Under the pieces are notes generated by a model that was not told the origin of the DNA, did not search any database, and saw only the letters and a list, made by a program, of their open reading frames with translations. From Lucinisca nassula (lineage: Eukaryota > Mollusca > Bivalvia > Lucinida > Lucinidae): a DNA stretch of 64,000 nt. The position numbers and the translations under genes are program-made. Below, in pieces: positions 51,600-62,678 of the stretch; the stretch's first letter is position 1; every line of letters starts with the position of its first letter. The DNA lies in assembly GCA_963580285.1 (NCBI GenBank), contig OY757015.1, positions 131,564,717-131,628,716 of the forward strand. Direction: 5' to 3'.

Positions 51600-51660
51600 A
51601 CCTTTCTGTTCTGGACTACGGATCAAGGGGTTGTAGTTCGAATCCTGGTGGAGGAGCCTT
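51600..51660 (+). tRNA. tRNA-Arg(ACG)-like fragment, not a functional gene
   Basis: The anticodon arm region ctggactacggatcaagg, with ACG in the loop, and a T arm with GTTCGAATCC resemble the 3' half of tRNA-Arg-ACG. The D arm and 5' acceptor strand are missing and a T-tract follows. A tRNA-derived pseudogene or SINE head remnant. Confidence 0.4.
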
Positions 51661-51694
51661 TTTTTTTCTCCAGGAATATACATACACAGTTATT

Positions 51695-52190
51695 ATCCCC
51701 CAGCACAACGAAGTCCTGGGTTCAAGGTCAAGATCACTGTGGCTATTTTTAGAAAATCATTGCCATTGCTCTAGTTCCTACATTTATAGATAGGTTTTAA
51801 TATACCTTCACACAAATATTGCTTATGATGATATCTTGAGCAAGTTCGACGTTCAGTGTCCTAGGCCCAAGGTCAAGGTCACTGTGGCTATTTTGAGAAA
51901 AAACAAACTTTGTCATTGCTCTAGTGCCTACATTTTTTGATGGATTTTAATGTTACTTCACACAAATATTGGATATGATAATACCTCGAGCATGTTTGAC
52001 TTCCAGGGTCCTGAGCTGAAGGTCAAGGTCACTGTGGCTATTTTCTGAAAAAAAAAAAAATGTCATCGCATTAGAGCCTACATTTATTGATGGATTTACA
52101 TGTAGCTTTATACAAATGATGGATATGATAATATTTTGAGTAAGTTTGACTACTTTTAGAAAAACTTTGTGATCGCATTAGAGCATCGGA
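51695..52190. repeat. ~3 units of the 145-150-bp minisatellite without hairpin head
   Basis: Units with aaggtcaaggtcactgtggc, tgccattgctctagttccta and cacacaaatatt, as in 11600-12725. The head and 3' segment of the parent element are absent. Confidence 0.75.
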
Positions 52191-52195
52191 GGTAA

Positions 52196-52850
52196 TAAAT
52201 TATTGTTTTACAAATGTATATGAACGTATTTTATCTTTATCTGTCTTTTAACCGTCCCGTACACAATTGGAAAAATCTAGTCCACTGACAAATGTAAGTA
52301 GAAAATACGACATGTTCCAAGTTAAAAAATATTGACTGTATCAACGGCGTGCTGTGTAACAAATTGCAGAACGAATTAAATTTTGATTTTTTAAATATTC
52401 AGAAATATTCGTTAAACTTTCAAAAGTTTGCGTTGAGTGTATGTTTTATTATAGCTCTTGAAAGCTCAGCTAGATGTTCACTTTCAATCTTCACGGGCGT
52501 GACACAAAATTTAGTCAACTTCGTATTATACTTTTTGCTTAAGTTGAGTCAAGCAAAAGCGTGTCTTTGGATAAATGCGTTAATCGAAGGCTCCGATGCG
52601 CAGATTGAACTGAGCCTATGATGGACGCTCTATGGATAGCAGTTGTCCCCAAGCTTCTGTATGCACACTGGGAAGGTTGTGTTCGGACTGAGTGGTTAAG
52701 CAGGCTGATTCGAGTCAACAGCTTAGCGCCCATGCCAGGAGGTACAGTTCGACGCAGCTCGTAGTTATTATTGGGTGTATCGTTTTCTTTAAAAAAAATG
52801 ACAGCTAGAAATGCATTAGAAATTATTAAAATTGTGCTTTTTTTATTGTT
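52196..52850. other. Unassigned stretch with a fragment of the GAGCCAGYGCA MITE
   Basis: 52585-52735 holds gaaggctccgatgcgcagat and gcagctcg-type words from that MITE. The frame 52349-52621 (plus, 90 codons) has no recognisable domain. Confidence 0.4.
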
Positions 52851-52853
52851 GTC

Positions 52854-53990
52854 AGCTCATCTGAGCACGAAGTGTTCAAGTCGCTATGTGTCCGTCGTCG
52901 GTCCATCTGTCCGCCCATCAATAATTTCTTCAACTGACAACTCCTAAACCACTGAGACAATTTCAAAATAGATGTTTCTGTTGTCATCCTGTACCAAATT
53001 ACTTAACTTAACAAGATGACCACCAGAGCTAAAAATAGAAAATGACAAAAAAAAAAAAAAAAAAAAAACTTTAAACGACATCTTCGCCTAGGCTAATGGC
53101 CCGATTTCAAAATAATTTCACAGACTGTTCATTGGATGACCCTTAACCAGAAATGTTAAAATAGTTATACTCCTCTGAACAAAATAGCCGCCAGAAATAG
53201 AAAAATCTTTAAACGACATCTCCCTCTAGGCCGATGTCCCGATTTCAAAATATTTTCATTTGATATGTAAAATCGTTCGACTAAGTTGAAAAAATAGCCA
53301 CAGAGCTAAATATAGAACTAACCAATGGCATGATTTCAAAATAAATTTCAGAGAATTTCCCTTTGGTGACCCTCTACCAAATATTGCTAAAATGGTTCTC
53401 CTCCGCTGAACCAAATGGCCACCAGAGCTAAATAGAATAACCCATAAACGACATTTCCCTTTAGGCCCATGGCCTCATTTCAAAATAATTTCTTCGGGTG
53501 ATCTCTACCAAAACTGTTTAAATGGTTCTGCTTTGCTGAACATAATGTACGCCAGAGCTAAAAACAGAAGGAAAAAGCCTTTAAACGACATCTCCAGTGC
53601 CAATTGCCCGATTTCAAAATAATTCATGGAAATGTTCCTGGGGTGACCCTCCACCAAAATTGCTAAAATGGGTCTGCTCCACTGAACAAAACGTCGGCCA
53701 GATTTGTAGACACGCCATCTCCTCCTAAGCCAATGGCCCGATCACAGAAATGTTTCTTGGGTAATCCTCTACTCCAAATTGCTGAAATTGTTCCGCCCGC
53801 TGAACAACATGGGGAACAGAGCTAAAATAAGAAGAAAAAATATACTTTAAACAATATCTCCTCCTGTGCCAGTGACCTAATCTCAAAATTATTTTATAGA
53901 AATGTTTCTCTTATGCTCCTTTTCCAAAATTGCTTAAATAGTTCCACTCTGCCAATTAAGATGGCTGCCAGAGTTAAAAAAAAATAGACA
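52854..53990 (+). mobile_element. Hairpin-headed tandem-array element 6 (old copy of element 5 type)
   Basis: Hairpin agctcatctgagcacgaagt (52854-52885), a tgtccgtcgtcggtccatct spacer, then about seven diverged units, inverted relative to 43172-45315: ccagagctaaaaatagaa, ctttaaacgacatct, tggcccgatttcaaaataat. Unit lengths are ragged, so this copy is much older. Confidence 0.75.
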
Positions 53991-54000
53991 TCATTTCCCA

Positions 54001-54250
54001 TTTCGAAAACACGCCTATACAAATACACTGTAAACTCTACCGCCGAAAATGGGAACATTTTAGGCTGACAAATTGTGATATTTTTCTTATTTCTGCTCAT
54101 AATATAGATTGTGGGTACTCGTTAGAACCGCCTCATCTATATTTTAGAGCAGAAATAAGATCAATAAGGTTTACCCCTGTAAACCCCAGTATTACTATAT
54201 AACAGAGGGGTTCAAGGGTGTCAAAATTATACAGGCGTGTTTCCGTGCTG
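54001..54250. mobile_element. Family-C MITE, copy 14 (one palindrome arm deleted)
   Basis: Ends tttcgaaaacacgcctatac and acaggcgtgtttccgtgctg. The centre retains gggtactcgttagaaccgcc but jumps directly to tctatattttagagcag. Confidence 0.8.
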
Positions 54251-54351
54251 TTTTAAACCACTGATAATACCCAGTATACACTCAGAAACAATAACACCCA
54301 CCTTGCTGTATATGTCAGTGCTATGATTTTACAATGACATTTGGGCAGGTT

Positions 54352-54566
54352 CTTAACCCTTCTCTTGCTGAATATTCAGTTTAACCACACCCATTTCTGA
54401 CTTTGAACCAATCAGATGACTTTATGTAATTTATTCCTACAAATTCATAAACTGAATGTCAAACAGTGTAGATCCTGATCAGATGGCTTCTTCAGAAGCC
54501 ATCTGATCTGGATCTATACTGTTTGCAAAGAAAGGGGTTGTCGTGAACAGCAAGATAAGGTTTAAT
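54352..54566. mobile_element. TTAACCC-ended MITE with perfect D-hairpin copy 14
   Basis: ttaacccttctcttgctgaa at left, gaacagcaagataaggttta at right. The D hairpin (54462-54528) is perfect: caaacagtgtagatcctgat with its complement. Termini resemble piggyBac-type TTAA/CCC ends. Confidence 0.75.
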
Positions 54567-54732
54567 AATAGATTTGAAAGTGCAATCTGTTCCAGCTTCA
54601 AAAATAAAAGGCAATTGCCATAGTCCTGATCTTTGTTTTACTTCTACTTTGCACAGAAACACTCGATGATCTACCGTTTTGTTACTTCATAACTCAGGTG
54701 GGCGAATTAGGTCCATCATAGACCGCTTGTTT

Positions 54733-54945
54733 TGATTTTGAATTTACGCCCTTTTAAGATTATTTCGAGCCGTTTTAATCAGAGGTGGACGAAAAACCGG
54801 AGTACCCGGAGAAAAACCACCAGACAATCCGGTGAAGAACTTGGCGTCTCACATGTGACCCATGCGAGGTTCGAACCCTTAGCGGTGCGATTAAGTGAAT
54901 AAAGAGACGGCGCTCTTACTCAATAGTCAACGAAGGTCTGTTACA
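54733..54945 (-). mobile_element. tRNA-SINE (family M) copy, decayed head
   Basis: Minus sense: tail gaatttacgcccttttaaga, body cggagtacccggagaaaaac, cttggcgtctcacatgtgac, head gcgaggttcgaacccttagc and agagcgccgtctc-type words. Confidence 0.8.
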
Positions 54946-55425
54946 ATGTATTAACAGGAAAGCAGGAGGCATATTGTTATAATCCATTTTAATTGCTTGT
55001 CAAACTTCAGTCTAATGCACTTGTGTGTGTAACGTGACGTCTGATTGCGTAATGTCAAAATTTTGCGACAGTATATTCTGCGGTATATTGTCGCCAGCCC
55101 GACGTCGTCTTGTCTTCTAACACTGGTCGCCTATAGACGGATCCAATGTTTTGACACGTGACCTTGTTTACTTGTCTCTATGCATGCGTAAAACTACTTT
55201 TCCTTTTGATAACGATCTTTCGTGGTTGGCAAAAAGCCGCTGGTTCCATATAAACACATTGTAAATAGGTTTAATATTACTGGCATATTTTAGTTGACTG
55301 ATACAGAAAATCGACCGAATTACACTTTAAATCAGTAGATAAATATATTCTAGACTTCATTCCTGCATCTTCCGCATTTTAGTCATTCGTTTTGCGTATT
55401 TTATTACAAATAATTAAGACCATCC
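54946..55425. other. Unassigned stretch
   Basis: No repeat or gene recognised. Moderate GC, with a cluster of TGACGTC-like words near 55030-55060. Confidence 0.35.
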
Positions 55426-55434
55426 GGCCTCGTT

Positions 55435-55709
55435 TGATTTGATTTGAAGTTTAACGTCCTCGTCAACACTGTAAAGGTCATTTTGGAGATGTTGCTTCCA
55501 ATTTTGTGGGACTTTTACCCGATACTGAGTTGAAATGACATCTCAAGCCCTGCCGCCCAATGAAACCAATAGGGTTTATAAGCATGGACAGGCCGACTCA
55601 CACTGCATTGCCTGAGCAGGCTTGGATCCTCTAAGCGGTTTACCAGTACATGTGTGTGGTCGGTTTCAGCTCTGCGTGGAAGCATCATGCAGCCCATCTA
55701 TTTCTTCAA
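55435..55709 (-). mobile_element. Family-A SINE-like retroposon, copy 17 (head lost)
   Basis: Minus sense. Flanked by GCCTCGTT (55427-55434 and 55710-55717). The last ~15 bp of the head are missing, consistent with 5' truncation at insertion. Confidence 0.85.
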
Positions 55710-55720
55710 GCCTCGTTACT

Positions 55721-57110
55721 TGCCAAAGTTTAACAGGTAATTATCATCAAAACATCCACAAATATTCTAGAAGCCAATAATTACTAGCTAAGACATGTCT
55801 ATTTTAAAAGTTTAAAGGTCAATCTTGTCGTTTCGATTCCAAACAAAATACAAGTTTACAGAAAATAACGTCACATTTACAATGGCGACAAACGGCCAAA
55901 GACGTTTTTGCCCACCACCGGTAAGCCCCGGCAAATAGTATTATTGAGAGATGACGTAGTGTTTGGATGTGTCTATATGGTAGCTGTGCACTATATACGG
56001 GAGGTACTGGGTTTTATCACTTTGGGACAGAGCTTTTAGTTGCAGTCTAAATACCAGGCAGGCTTGCATTGGATAAATATCCCATGTTTCATTTCAATGT
56101 GAGAAAAGGATAGTTATAAGAAAATAAAATGACGTGTGTTTTATAATTATATCTGCAAGCTCAAAGAAATTGTTGCTGATTTTATACTGTCACCTCTCCT
56201 TTAAAAAGCCGGCTTGTATTCACTGCGAATGTGCATGTAAACAAACATGGCGGACCATAACTTGAAAAGGAGACGGGCAACATGTGGATTTTTTCTCATC
56301 AACTTGTTGAGCTAGGATTGCTCTATAAATGAGTAAGGTTTGAAAAGTTTTTGTGGGAGCATGTAAAAGGTTACTATTGTCGCCTATGGAAAATATTTAG
56401 TGGTAAGCTCCCAAAAAGCTAGTGGTAAATCTAGTGATATAATGAGTGACAAAGCACTATGCGAAAAAGCGTGACGCAAAGAGCCGCCGTTTTATGACTT
56501 TTTCAACGCCGTCGATCGTTTCCTTGGCGTCTGACGGAGTAGCGACTTTTTCACGCATCAAAAGTACGCTACAAAAAGGTAACTGCATGTGGCACAGTCA
56601 AACATGTTGGTGGAATTTCTTCCAACAACGGCGGAATGTTGAGAGAATATGAAGGAAACAACAGCATTCTCGTAGTCGACTTACAGTGTGTTACATGAAG
56701 AATCGAAATAGGTCAGATCTATTGTAATATATCAGTTTGTCTGTAAGTTGAAGTACATAAATCACTCAGATACACCTACCTTACAACTGACCTCCAAACA
56801 GTAATAAATCACTGTTAGACAAATCACTGGTAGAGCTGCTCTATTGCTTAATCAGCGCTTTGCATTGGCTGGCATTCGGTTTTACGCAGCTCAAAGGGCT
56901 TGCCGCTTTGTGCAAAATAGTATGTATATCTTTCAATAAATCAGCTAAGGTGCATTAGAATGGGATAAATGTATCGTCGTTTGTGGAGGAAAAAAAAAGT
57001 CGGATTTACGATCGCAAATTCCGTTTTACGCTCCGCTGTCGTGTCGCCGTAAAACGAAATTACGACCGTAAAACCTCCGAATTACCTCCCCAAATGACAA
57101 TAGTGAATAT
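55721..57110. other. Longest stretch without a recognised repeat
   Basis: Contains the candidate exon at 55882, a second aaacATGGCGGACC start context (56249, 22 codons then stop) and a frame at 56446-56652 whose interior ends in acaaaaag|gtaactgc. A small dyad of tttacgatcgcaaa / ccgttttacg words lies at 57000-57070. None is enough for a gene call, but the absence of repeats makes host sequence plausible. Confidence 0.35.
55882..55920 (+). CDS. Candidate short first coding exon with strong splice donor
   Basis: ATGGCGACAAACGGCCAAAG begins a 13-codon segment (MATNGQRRFCPPP) that runs without interruption into CCACCG|GTAAGC, a consensus donor in phase 0. ACAATGG gives an acceptable start context. 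No downstream exon or protein family can be recognised, and in-frame read-through stops shortly after the donor. Speculative; listed because the region 55720-57110 has no identified repeats. Confidence 0.2.
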
Positions 57111-57208
57111 AGTTATCCCCTTAACAACTCGAATACCTTCAGAACCATGAAATTTGTCCGAGATAGGGTCCGTTCGAATTATCGACGCTTAACAATAAAG
57201 CCAAGTCA

Positions 57209-57902
57209 CATTACGAAAACACACTTTAACAAATACAGTAAAATTCGTCTATTAAGATCACCTTTTAGACTGTTCAAAAGTGGTCTTTACCAGTCCCAAA
57301 GGTGATCCCTGACCAGAGGACACTGAAGCTAGAAACCATAAAGAAATAGTCTATGAATTAAAAATCACTCTTTTTCAAATTTTCGGCCCTTGGCCTTCTT
57401 CAGGAATCTATTAATTCATCGAACAACTAAGTGACACCCATCTTGTGATGCTGACAGGAAGAAAGTAATGATGATCTGCCGTAGCCAGGGACGACGTCGT
57501 GTCACTTCCTTAAAGATGCAGACAATTGGCGTAACGTCTATCTATAAATCGAACACCCCACTGTAATACCCCACTATTATTTAATGTAATTTATATGTAA
57601 TAAAGAAAATGTATGTGCATCCTTCAAAATAAGCTTTTAAAAGCAGAATTAGTCTTAATTTTAGGTGGTCTTAATAGCGTAATTTCACTGTACATTGTAA
57701 ACTTTACCATCGGAAAAACGACAATTTTCAGATGAAAAATTGCGATAGTTTTCTTATTTCTGCTCAAAATATCGAGGCGGTTCTAATGAGTACCCACAAT
57801 CTGTATTTTAGAGCAGAAATAAAAAAAGTAAGGTTTACCCCTCTATAACCCAGTTTTACTACATGAAAGTGGTAAGAATTATATAGCCGTGTTTTCGTGA
57901 TG
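57209..57902. mobile_element. Family-C MITE (copy 15) split by a family-B MITE
   Basis: Left end cattacgaaaacacactttaa stops at aaata; the right part resumes at 57691 with acattgtaaactttacc and runs to atagccgtgttttcgtgatg. The junction fits insertion at a TA. Confidence 0.8.
57236..57690. mobile_element. Family-B MITE, copy 4, itself carrying a 253-bp insert
   Basis: TA on both sides. Ends cagtaaaattcg / gcgtaatttcactg. The insert at 57347-57599 is flanked by ATAAAGAAA (57338-57346 and 57600-57608), a perfect 9-bp duplication. The insert has no tRNA head and is unclassified. Confidence 0.8.
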
Positions 57903-58020
57903 ATGACAAATTAATGAGATCATATAAAAATATTATTTTTGAATAAAATTAAGTCGGGATTGGTTTTGGTCTGCCTCTTGTGTATAACAATTGAAATGGT
58001 AAACTGCACTTTACATGTTA

Positions 58021-58249
58021 TTAACCCTTTTGTACCAAATGGTATCTTCCTCCTATATATGATATGGGAGTCCATTTCGAAATTTAGGGGTGACAGGTTG
58101 TGTTATATTTAAAATTTATATGGAAAACAGCTGACTTTTTCGCAAATAGTGTAGGCCCTGATCAGACGCCGCGTTCTGTGGCGTCTGATCTGGGCCTGTA
58201 CTGTTTGCTAGGGTACCCGTCTTGGGGTTTCCGGTACAAAGTGGGTTAA
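58021..58249 (+). mobile_element. piggyBac-type MITE with D-hairpin copy 15
   Basis: TTAACCCTTTTGTACC at left and GGTACAAAGTGGGTTAA at right (imperfect 17-bp inverted ends). D hairpin at 58142-58209. 229 bp. TTAA followed by CCC matches piggyBac-type target and terminus style. Confidence 0.8.
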
Positions 58250-58507
58250 TAAGGGATTATACGCAGTGGGGAAGGGACCAAATAATGTCGCCAAATATTT
58301 TCAAATACTAAAAATGTAAATGAGATTTTTTTTTTCACACAAAATATTAAAAAAGCCTGTTAGACATGTCATCCTGTTAAAGTATAAATTGCAACACTGT
58401 CGTTATTCTTTACATGATACTCATGTTGTCACATCAAATTTAATTCCTGGAGTAACATTATAGTTTGGATAAACACAGAACGCATTTAATTTACCAACTC
58501 TGACCCT

Positions 58508-58733
58508 CAACCCATTCAGTACCAGAAACCCCTAAAGGGGTACCTTGGCAAACAGTGCAGGCCCAGATCAGACGCCACAGAACGCGGCGTCTGATCAGTG
58601 CCTACACTGTTTTCAAAAAGTTAAGCCATATCCGAAATATTTTTTTAGAGAACACAACCTGACACCTCTAAATTTTGAAATGGACTCCTGCTATATATAA
58701 AGAGGCGGATTCCATTTGGTAAAAAAGGGTTAA
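58508..58733 (-). mobile_element. piggyBac-type MITE with D-hairpin copy 16
   Basis: Same element in opposite orientation (226 bp) 259 bp away: caacccattcagtaccagaa ... tttggtaaaaaagggttaa, with the hairpin at 58551-58618. Confidence 0.8.
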
Positions 58734-58889
58734 ATAATAGTGGGGCGTTACAGTGTCTCCGGTTCCTACTTTATAAAAATATTAATTAAGTCTTCTTTAA
58801 AGAATGATTTTGTTACAGAAATGGTACCTACGGCGATAAATTTGAAACGAGTCAGAGTATGGGGTGACGTTTTTCTATTTAATCCATAT

Positions 58890-59410
58890 ATATAGATATC
58901 CATAATTCGATTTATGAACGTCCATAAATCAAATTATGGATATCCATTAATCAGCCGAATAATGGATACCCATAATTCGAATTATAGATATCCATATATC
59001 GAAATACGGATATCCATAATTCGATTTATGGATATCATTAATTCAGAGCAATTTATTTGGAATAAGTGATATCCATAAGTCGAAAAATGGATATCCATAA
59101 ATCGAATTATGGATATCTATAAATCGGGCTGAATTATGGACAACCATATTTCCAATAATAGATATACATAATTCACCGCAAAAGCCTTTGGTGTCATTCA
59201 TTATTTATTGTAGTTATTTGCCAAGACGAATTATGGATATCAATAAATCGAATTATGGATATCCATAAATGGACCGAATTATGGATATCCATAATTCGAA
59301 TTAATGATATCTTAATTCGAATTATGGATATCCATAAATCGATCTGAATTATGGATACTTATAAATCGAATTATGGATATCGATGAATAATTATGGATAT
59401 CTATAAATAG
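58890..59410. repeat. Array of 22-bp units centred on TGGATATCCA
   Basis: Units of ggatatccataaatcgaattat (22 bp; mostly 22 with a few 26) in a block broken by a ~50-bp spacer at 59176-59225. It shares the frame atatc..taaatcgaatta with the array at 23510-24551, but the dyad arms read TGG/CCA instead of GTG/CAC. Confidence 0.85.
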
Positions 59411-59457
59411 AAAATAAATAGTAAAAGGGCGTCCCATTTTGGTGTGCATGGATAGTC

Positions 59458-59545
59458 GCAAGAATCATGTGCGACCAGCAAAGACTCAGATCAGCCTGTG
59501 CAGCCCAAAAAGTTGATCTGAGTCTTCGGTGATTCAATTAGGCAT
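59458..59545. mobile_element. Fragment of the GAGCCAGYGCA MITE
   Basis: gcaaagactcagatcagcct ... ttgatctgagtcttcggtga, a short hairpin from the arm of 25190-25425. Confidence 0.55.
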
Positions 59546-59636
59546 AGCTTGATTCTGACACATCCACATAGATCAAAAGGAAGATGGCTGAAGAGCAGAC
59601 TGATTGCATTATTCACTGGTCGAAAACGTCATGTTT

Positions 59637-59700
59637 CTTTTTTTTTGTTTTAGTTTCTCGACTCTTTCAAGAGTATTTCGCTTATATCGAACCGATTAAA
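59637..59700 (-). mobile_element. tRNA-SINE (family M) 3' fragment
   Basis: Minus-sense tail: tctcgactctttcaagagta, ttcgcttatatcgaaccgat. Confidence 0.55.
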
Positions 59701-59738
59701 CGTCATGTTGTACGTATGTTTTCATGTGCATCATGTTT

Positions 59739-59905
59739 TGTTTTTGTTTGTTTGATTTGAGGTTTAACGTCCCCGTCAACACTGTATAGATCATTTTGGA
59801 GACGTTGCTTCCAATTTTGTGGGACTTTTACCCGACATTGAGATGAAATGACATCTCAAGCCCCGTCGCCCAATGAATCAAAAAGGGTTTATAAGCATGG
59901 ACGGT
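59739..59905 (-). mobile_element. Family-A retroposon, copy 18, clean 5' truncation
   Basis: Only the 3' half (167 bp) is present, yet it is bounded by CATCATGTTT (59729-59738 and 59906-59915), a perfect 10-bp duplication. Truncation therefore happened during insertion, which argues for LINE-type reverse transcription at the target. Confidence 0.9.
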
Positions 59906-60134
59906 CATCATGTTTGTGACGGACTAATGTTGCCAGTTATGACTGAAAAAGCACACTGGGTGTTGTGTGATTCAATGCTTTTAACCCTTCAACCGGAGAA
60001 GATACTATCCAGTTGTGAAGGCCTCATCAGGATTAACACTGTTTGTAATAATGTAGAAGTTGCTCTGATTTTCCTAACAACACCTTTCATTCTTCTCGAT
60101 ACGCCAGTTTCTCGTGATAAAAACTTCATCGTTT

Positions 60135-60378
60135 TTAACGAGAATGGGAAAACCTGGTAGATTTTTCCGACATTTTTCAAAGGGAGACACCTATCGGGAC
60201 TTCCTATTCGCTTTTCTATATGCTCTGTCCCACTGAAAAAGGAGTCTACTCTTAAAGGAAAGAATTTGCTCCTCAGAGGAGCAAATTCTTTCCTTTAAGT
60301 GTTGACCCCTATTGACATGGGAGACACAAACACTTTTGAAGGAGTTGCCTCCCTTGGAGGTGCAGCCATTCCCATTAA
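60135..60378. mobile_element. Family-E MITE, copy 5
   Basis: ttaacgagaatgggaaaacc at left, gccattcccattaa at right, perfect central dyad aagaatttgctcctcagagg. Confidence 0.75.
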
Positions 60379-60765
60379 GAAACAGAAACTTGAAATCTCG
60401 CGTTTTCCGGTATGGCAAGTTCACATCTCGCCTATTGATAAAATCGTTTAAATAAATGTATCGGAAGTTTACTCCACGGCGTAAGATCATTATTTCTGAG
60501 CTGAAGTATATTCACCCATATATGCATTATGCATTTGGACATTTGAAAGCAATGTATTTTATTTCGCCTCTGCCGATGTTAATCTTTCAATGGGAGTTGT
60601 GAGGTATTTGTGTCGATTCCTGATCATTACATTCACTTTTATTTTGTTGCTACAGATGTTTGCTTAAAATATGGATTGTTGGTAAAACAAAGCCGTCACA
60701 TCTTAACTCATCACGAAAACATGTCTATATAATTTTACCCCACCTTGAAGCCCACTTTTATATAT

Positions 60766-62678
60766 ACCTGGCAAAAAAAGTTCTGCACAACTGGGTTTTT
60801 TCGACCTGTTTGCCTAAAAGATAAATATACAGAAAAAAATAATTACACCTCAAGAGGTTCACTTCTGATCCGACCATCAATCTTCCGAAGACTCCTAACC
60901 TAATTCTGGAAGACGAAGAAAATTTAACTCAATCCTGATTATAAACAGAAATCAAAACAATAATATTATCACTGAGTCATGAATAATGGTTCTCCGAAGG
61001 CACATGGGGTAGGTTGTCAAAAAATGACAAAATCACAGTTTCTGAACTGTAACTCAATAATCAATAATGGGTATAGCCACCAAGATTCACACGACACTCG
61101 TCAAGTCTCCTCCTCATGGAATTCACCAGTCTTATATGATACTAAGGAATCGCAGCCCATTCTTGGAGTAGAAGTCTCTGCAAGTCTGGAAGTCTTGTGT
61201 GTTTATTGACCCGTTTGTTTACAGCCCGACCAAGAATATCCCACAAATGTTCAATGCACGCCAAGTCAGGGGACATCGGTGGCCACTCAAGTCTCTGCAC
61301 ACCATTCTGCTGCAGGAAAGCATCGACAATCCTGGCACGATGTGGTCTCGCATTGTCGTCCTGGAAGATGGAGTTCTGACCCATCTGTCTGAGATACGGT
61401 ACAACATGAGGTCTTAGAATTTCGTCAATGTACCGACGACCATTCAAGTTTCCGAGCAATACGACAAGAGCAGTTCTGCCATTATAACTGATACCTGCCA
61501 AACCATTACACTGCCGCCGTTGTAAGCTGTTGTTGGTAGGTCATTAGGCTCAAGGTGCCTCTCCCCAGTGCGACGCCAAACTCAGGCTGATCCGACCATC
61601 AATCTTCCGAAGACAAAATCTCGACTCGCCGGAAAAAAGAACTTCCGACCACTGCCGTCGGTTCCATCTGCCATGTCGTGCACAAAACTGTCGCCGTAGA
61701 GCCCTGTTCCGTTGAGAAAGCTGGGGCTTCCAAGCCGGTTTTCTGGATTTGAACCCCGATGCTCGAACTCTGTTCCTGACTGTCTGCACTGAGATTCGAC
61801 GTGCGCCAGGCCCCCGTTGTTGTCTCAACATTCTGTCCAAACTGGGACCATCAACAAAACGCCGCCTTGCTACAGTTACCGCAATGTATCGGTCTTCACG
61901 ATGGGTGGTAACTCTCGGTGGTCCGGATCTGGGTCGGTCGGAAACAGCCCCCGTTGCTTGATGACGCTGACGAATGCAGACTATAGTGCTGCGATGCACG
62001 TTGAACTGATTAGCAACATCTTGCGGATGAGCCTCCGCCTCAAGCGCCCGGGCTCTTTATCCATCAGTTGGCTTTCTCAAAGCTCGGAAAGGTCTAGCAT
62101 TCGCCATTGTTGTAACCAAATACTTAATAATGGGAAATTAAAATTGATTTAATGAAATGATTAACATCTTTAAAAAATCATGCAAAAATGCAGTTGGACA
62201 TGTAGCCTATTCTATGGATGTTATTGGATAAGAAATTTGATGGTGACTTTTGTCAAAAATGTTGACTCTTAAAATCGCATGCAGCACCAATATTACAAAA
62301 GCCAGGTAACAGAACATCACAAGCCAACGTTTGCAGCAGCAGTAGCAGCAACAACAAGAGCAGCATTTTACCAAAATTTATCAAAGACCCATTAAAATAA
62401 TGCCTTTCATCCTATACGCGTTTAAACGTCTTAAGCCAACAGACGGACAGGTAATAAACGATCGCATTGAAAATCGATAATTTTGTCATTTTGACTGCCG
62501 ACCCCTGGTGCCTTGTCAGGCCAAAATCTCCAGCATTTCTTGTGAGATTTTGATTCTGTTTAAAGCAAACTGTTTCCAAAAGGGTAAGCTATAAGCTGAT
62601 ATGTTATATGTAAACAGATACTGCATGTGAGTAAAATAAATTGGCAAATACCCCAGTTGTGTAGAACTTTTTGCCGGG
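60766..62678 (-). mobile_element. Tc1/mariner transposon, ~1.9 kb, with inverted ends and TA duplication
   Basis: Inverted ends CCTGGCAAAAAAAGTTCTGC... (60766) and its complement ending ...TTTTTGCCGGG (62678), ~29 bp each, flanked by TA (60764-60765, 62679-62680). It encodes the degenerate transposase at 61061-62107 on the minus strand. Length and layout are normal for the superfamily. Confidence 0.9.
61061..62107 (-). pseudogene. Tc1-like transposase, multiply disabled
   Basis: Begins at ATG 62107 (MANARPFRALRKP), broken by an early TAA. The HTH/HTH DNA-binding part follows (HRSTIVCIRQRHQATGAV, DRPRSGPPRVTT, RRISVQTVRNRVRASG), then the DDE domain. The first catalytic block reads LFSGESRF where FSDESRF is usual, so the first Asp is lost. 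A +1 shift lies after KIDGR (~61590) and a -1 after the VMVW block (~61505). The second acidic block FQDDNARPHRA and third block SPDLACIEHLWD are intact. An in-frame TAG (61142-61144) precedes the C-terminal MRRRLDEC..GGYTHY and the terminal stop at 61061. Confidence 0.88.

Noticed and set aside
61749..62152. Plus-strand frames over the Tc1 element
   Set aside because: Antisense shadows of the minus-strand transposase, which shows the DNA-binding and DDE blocks.
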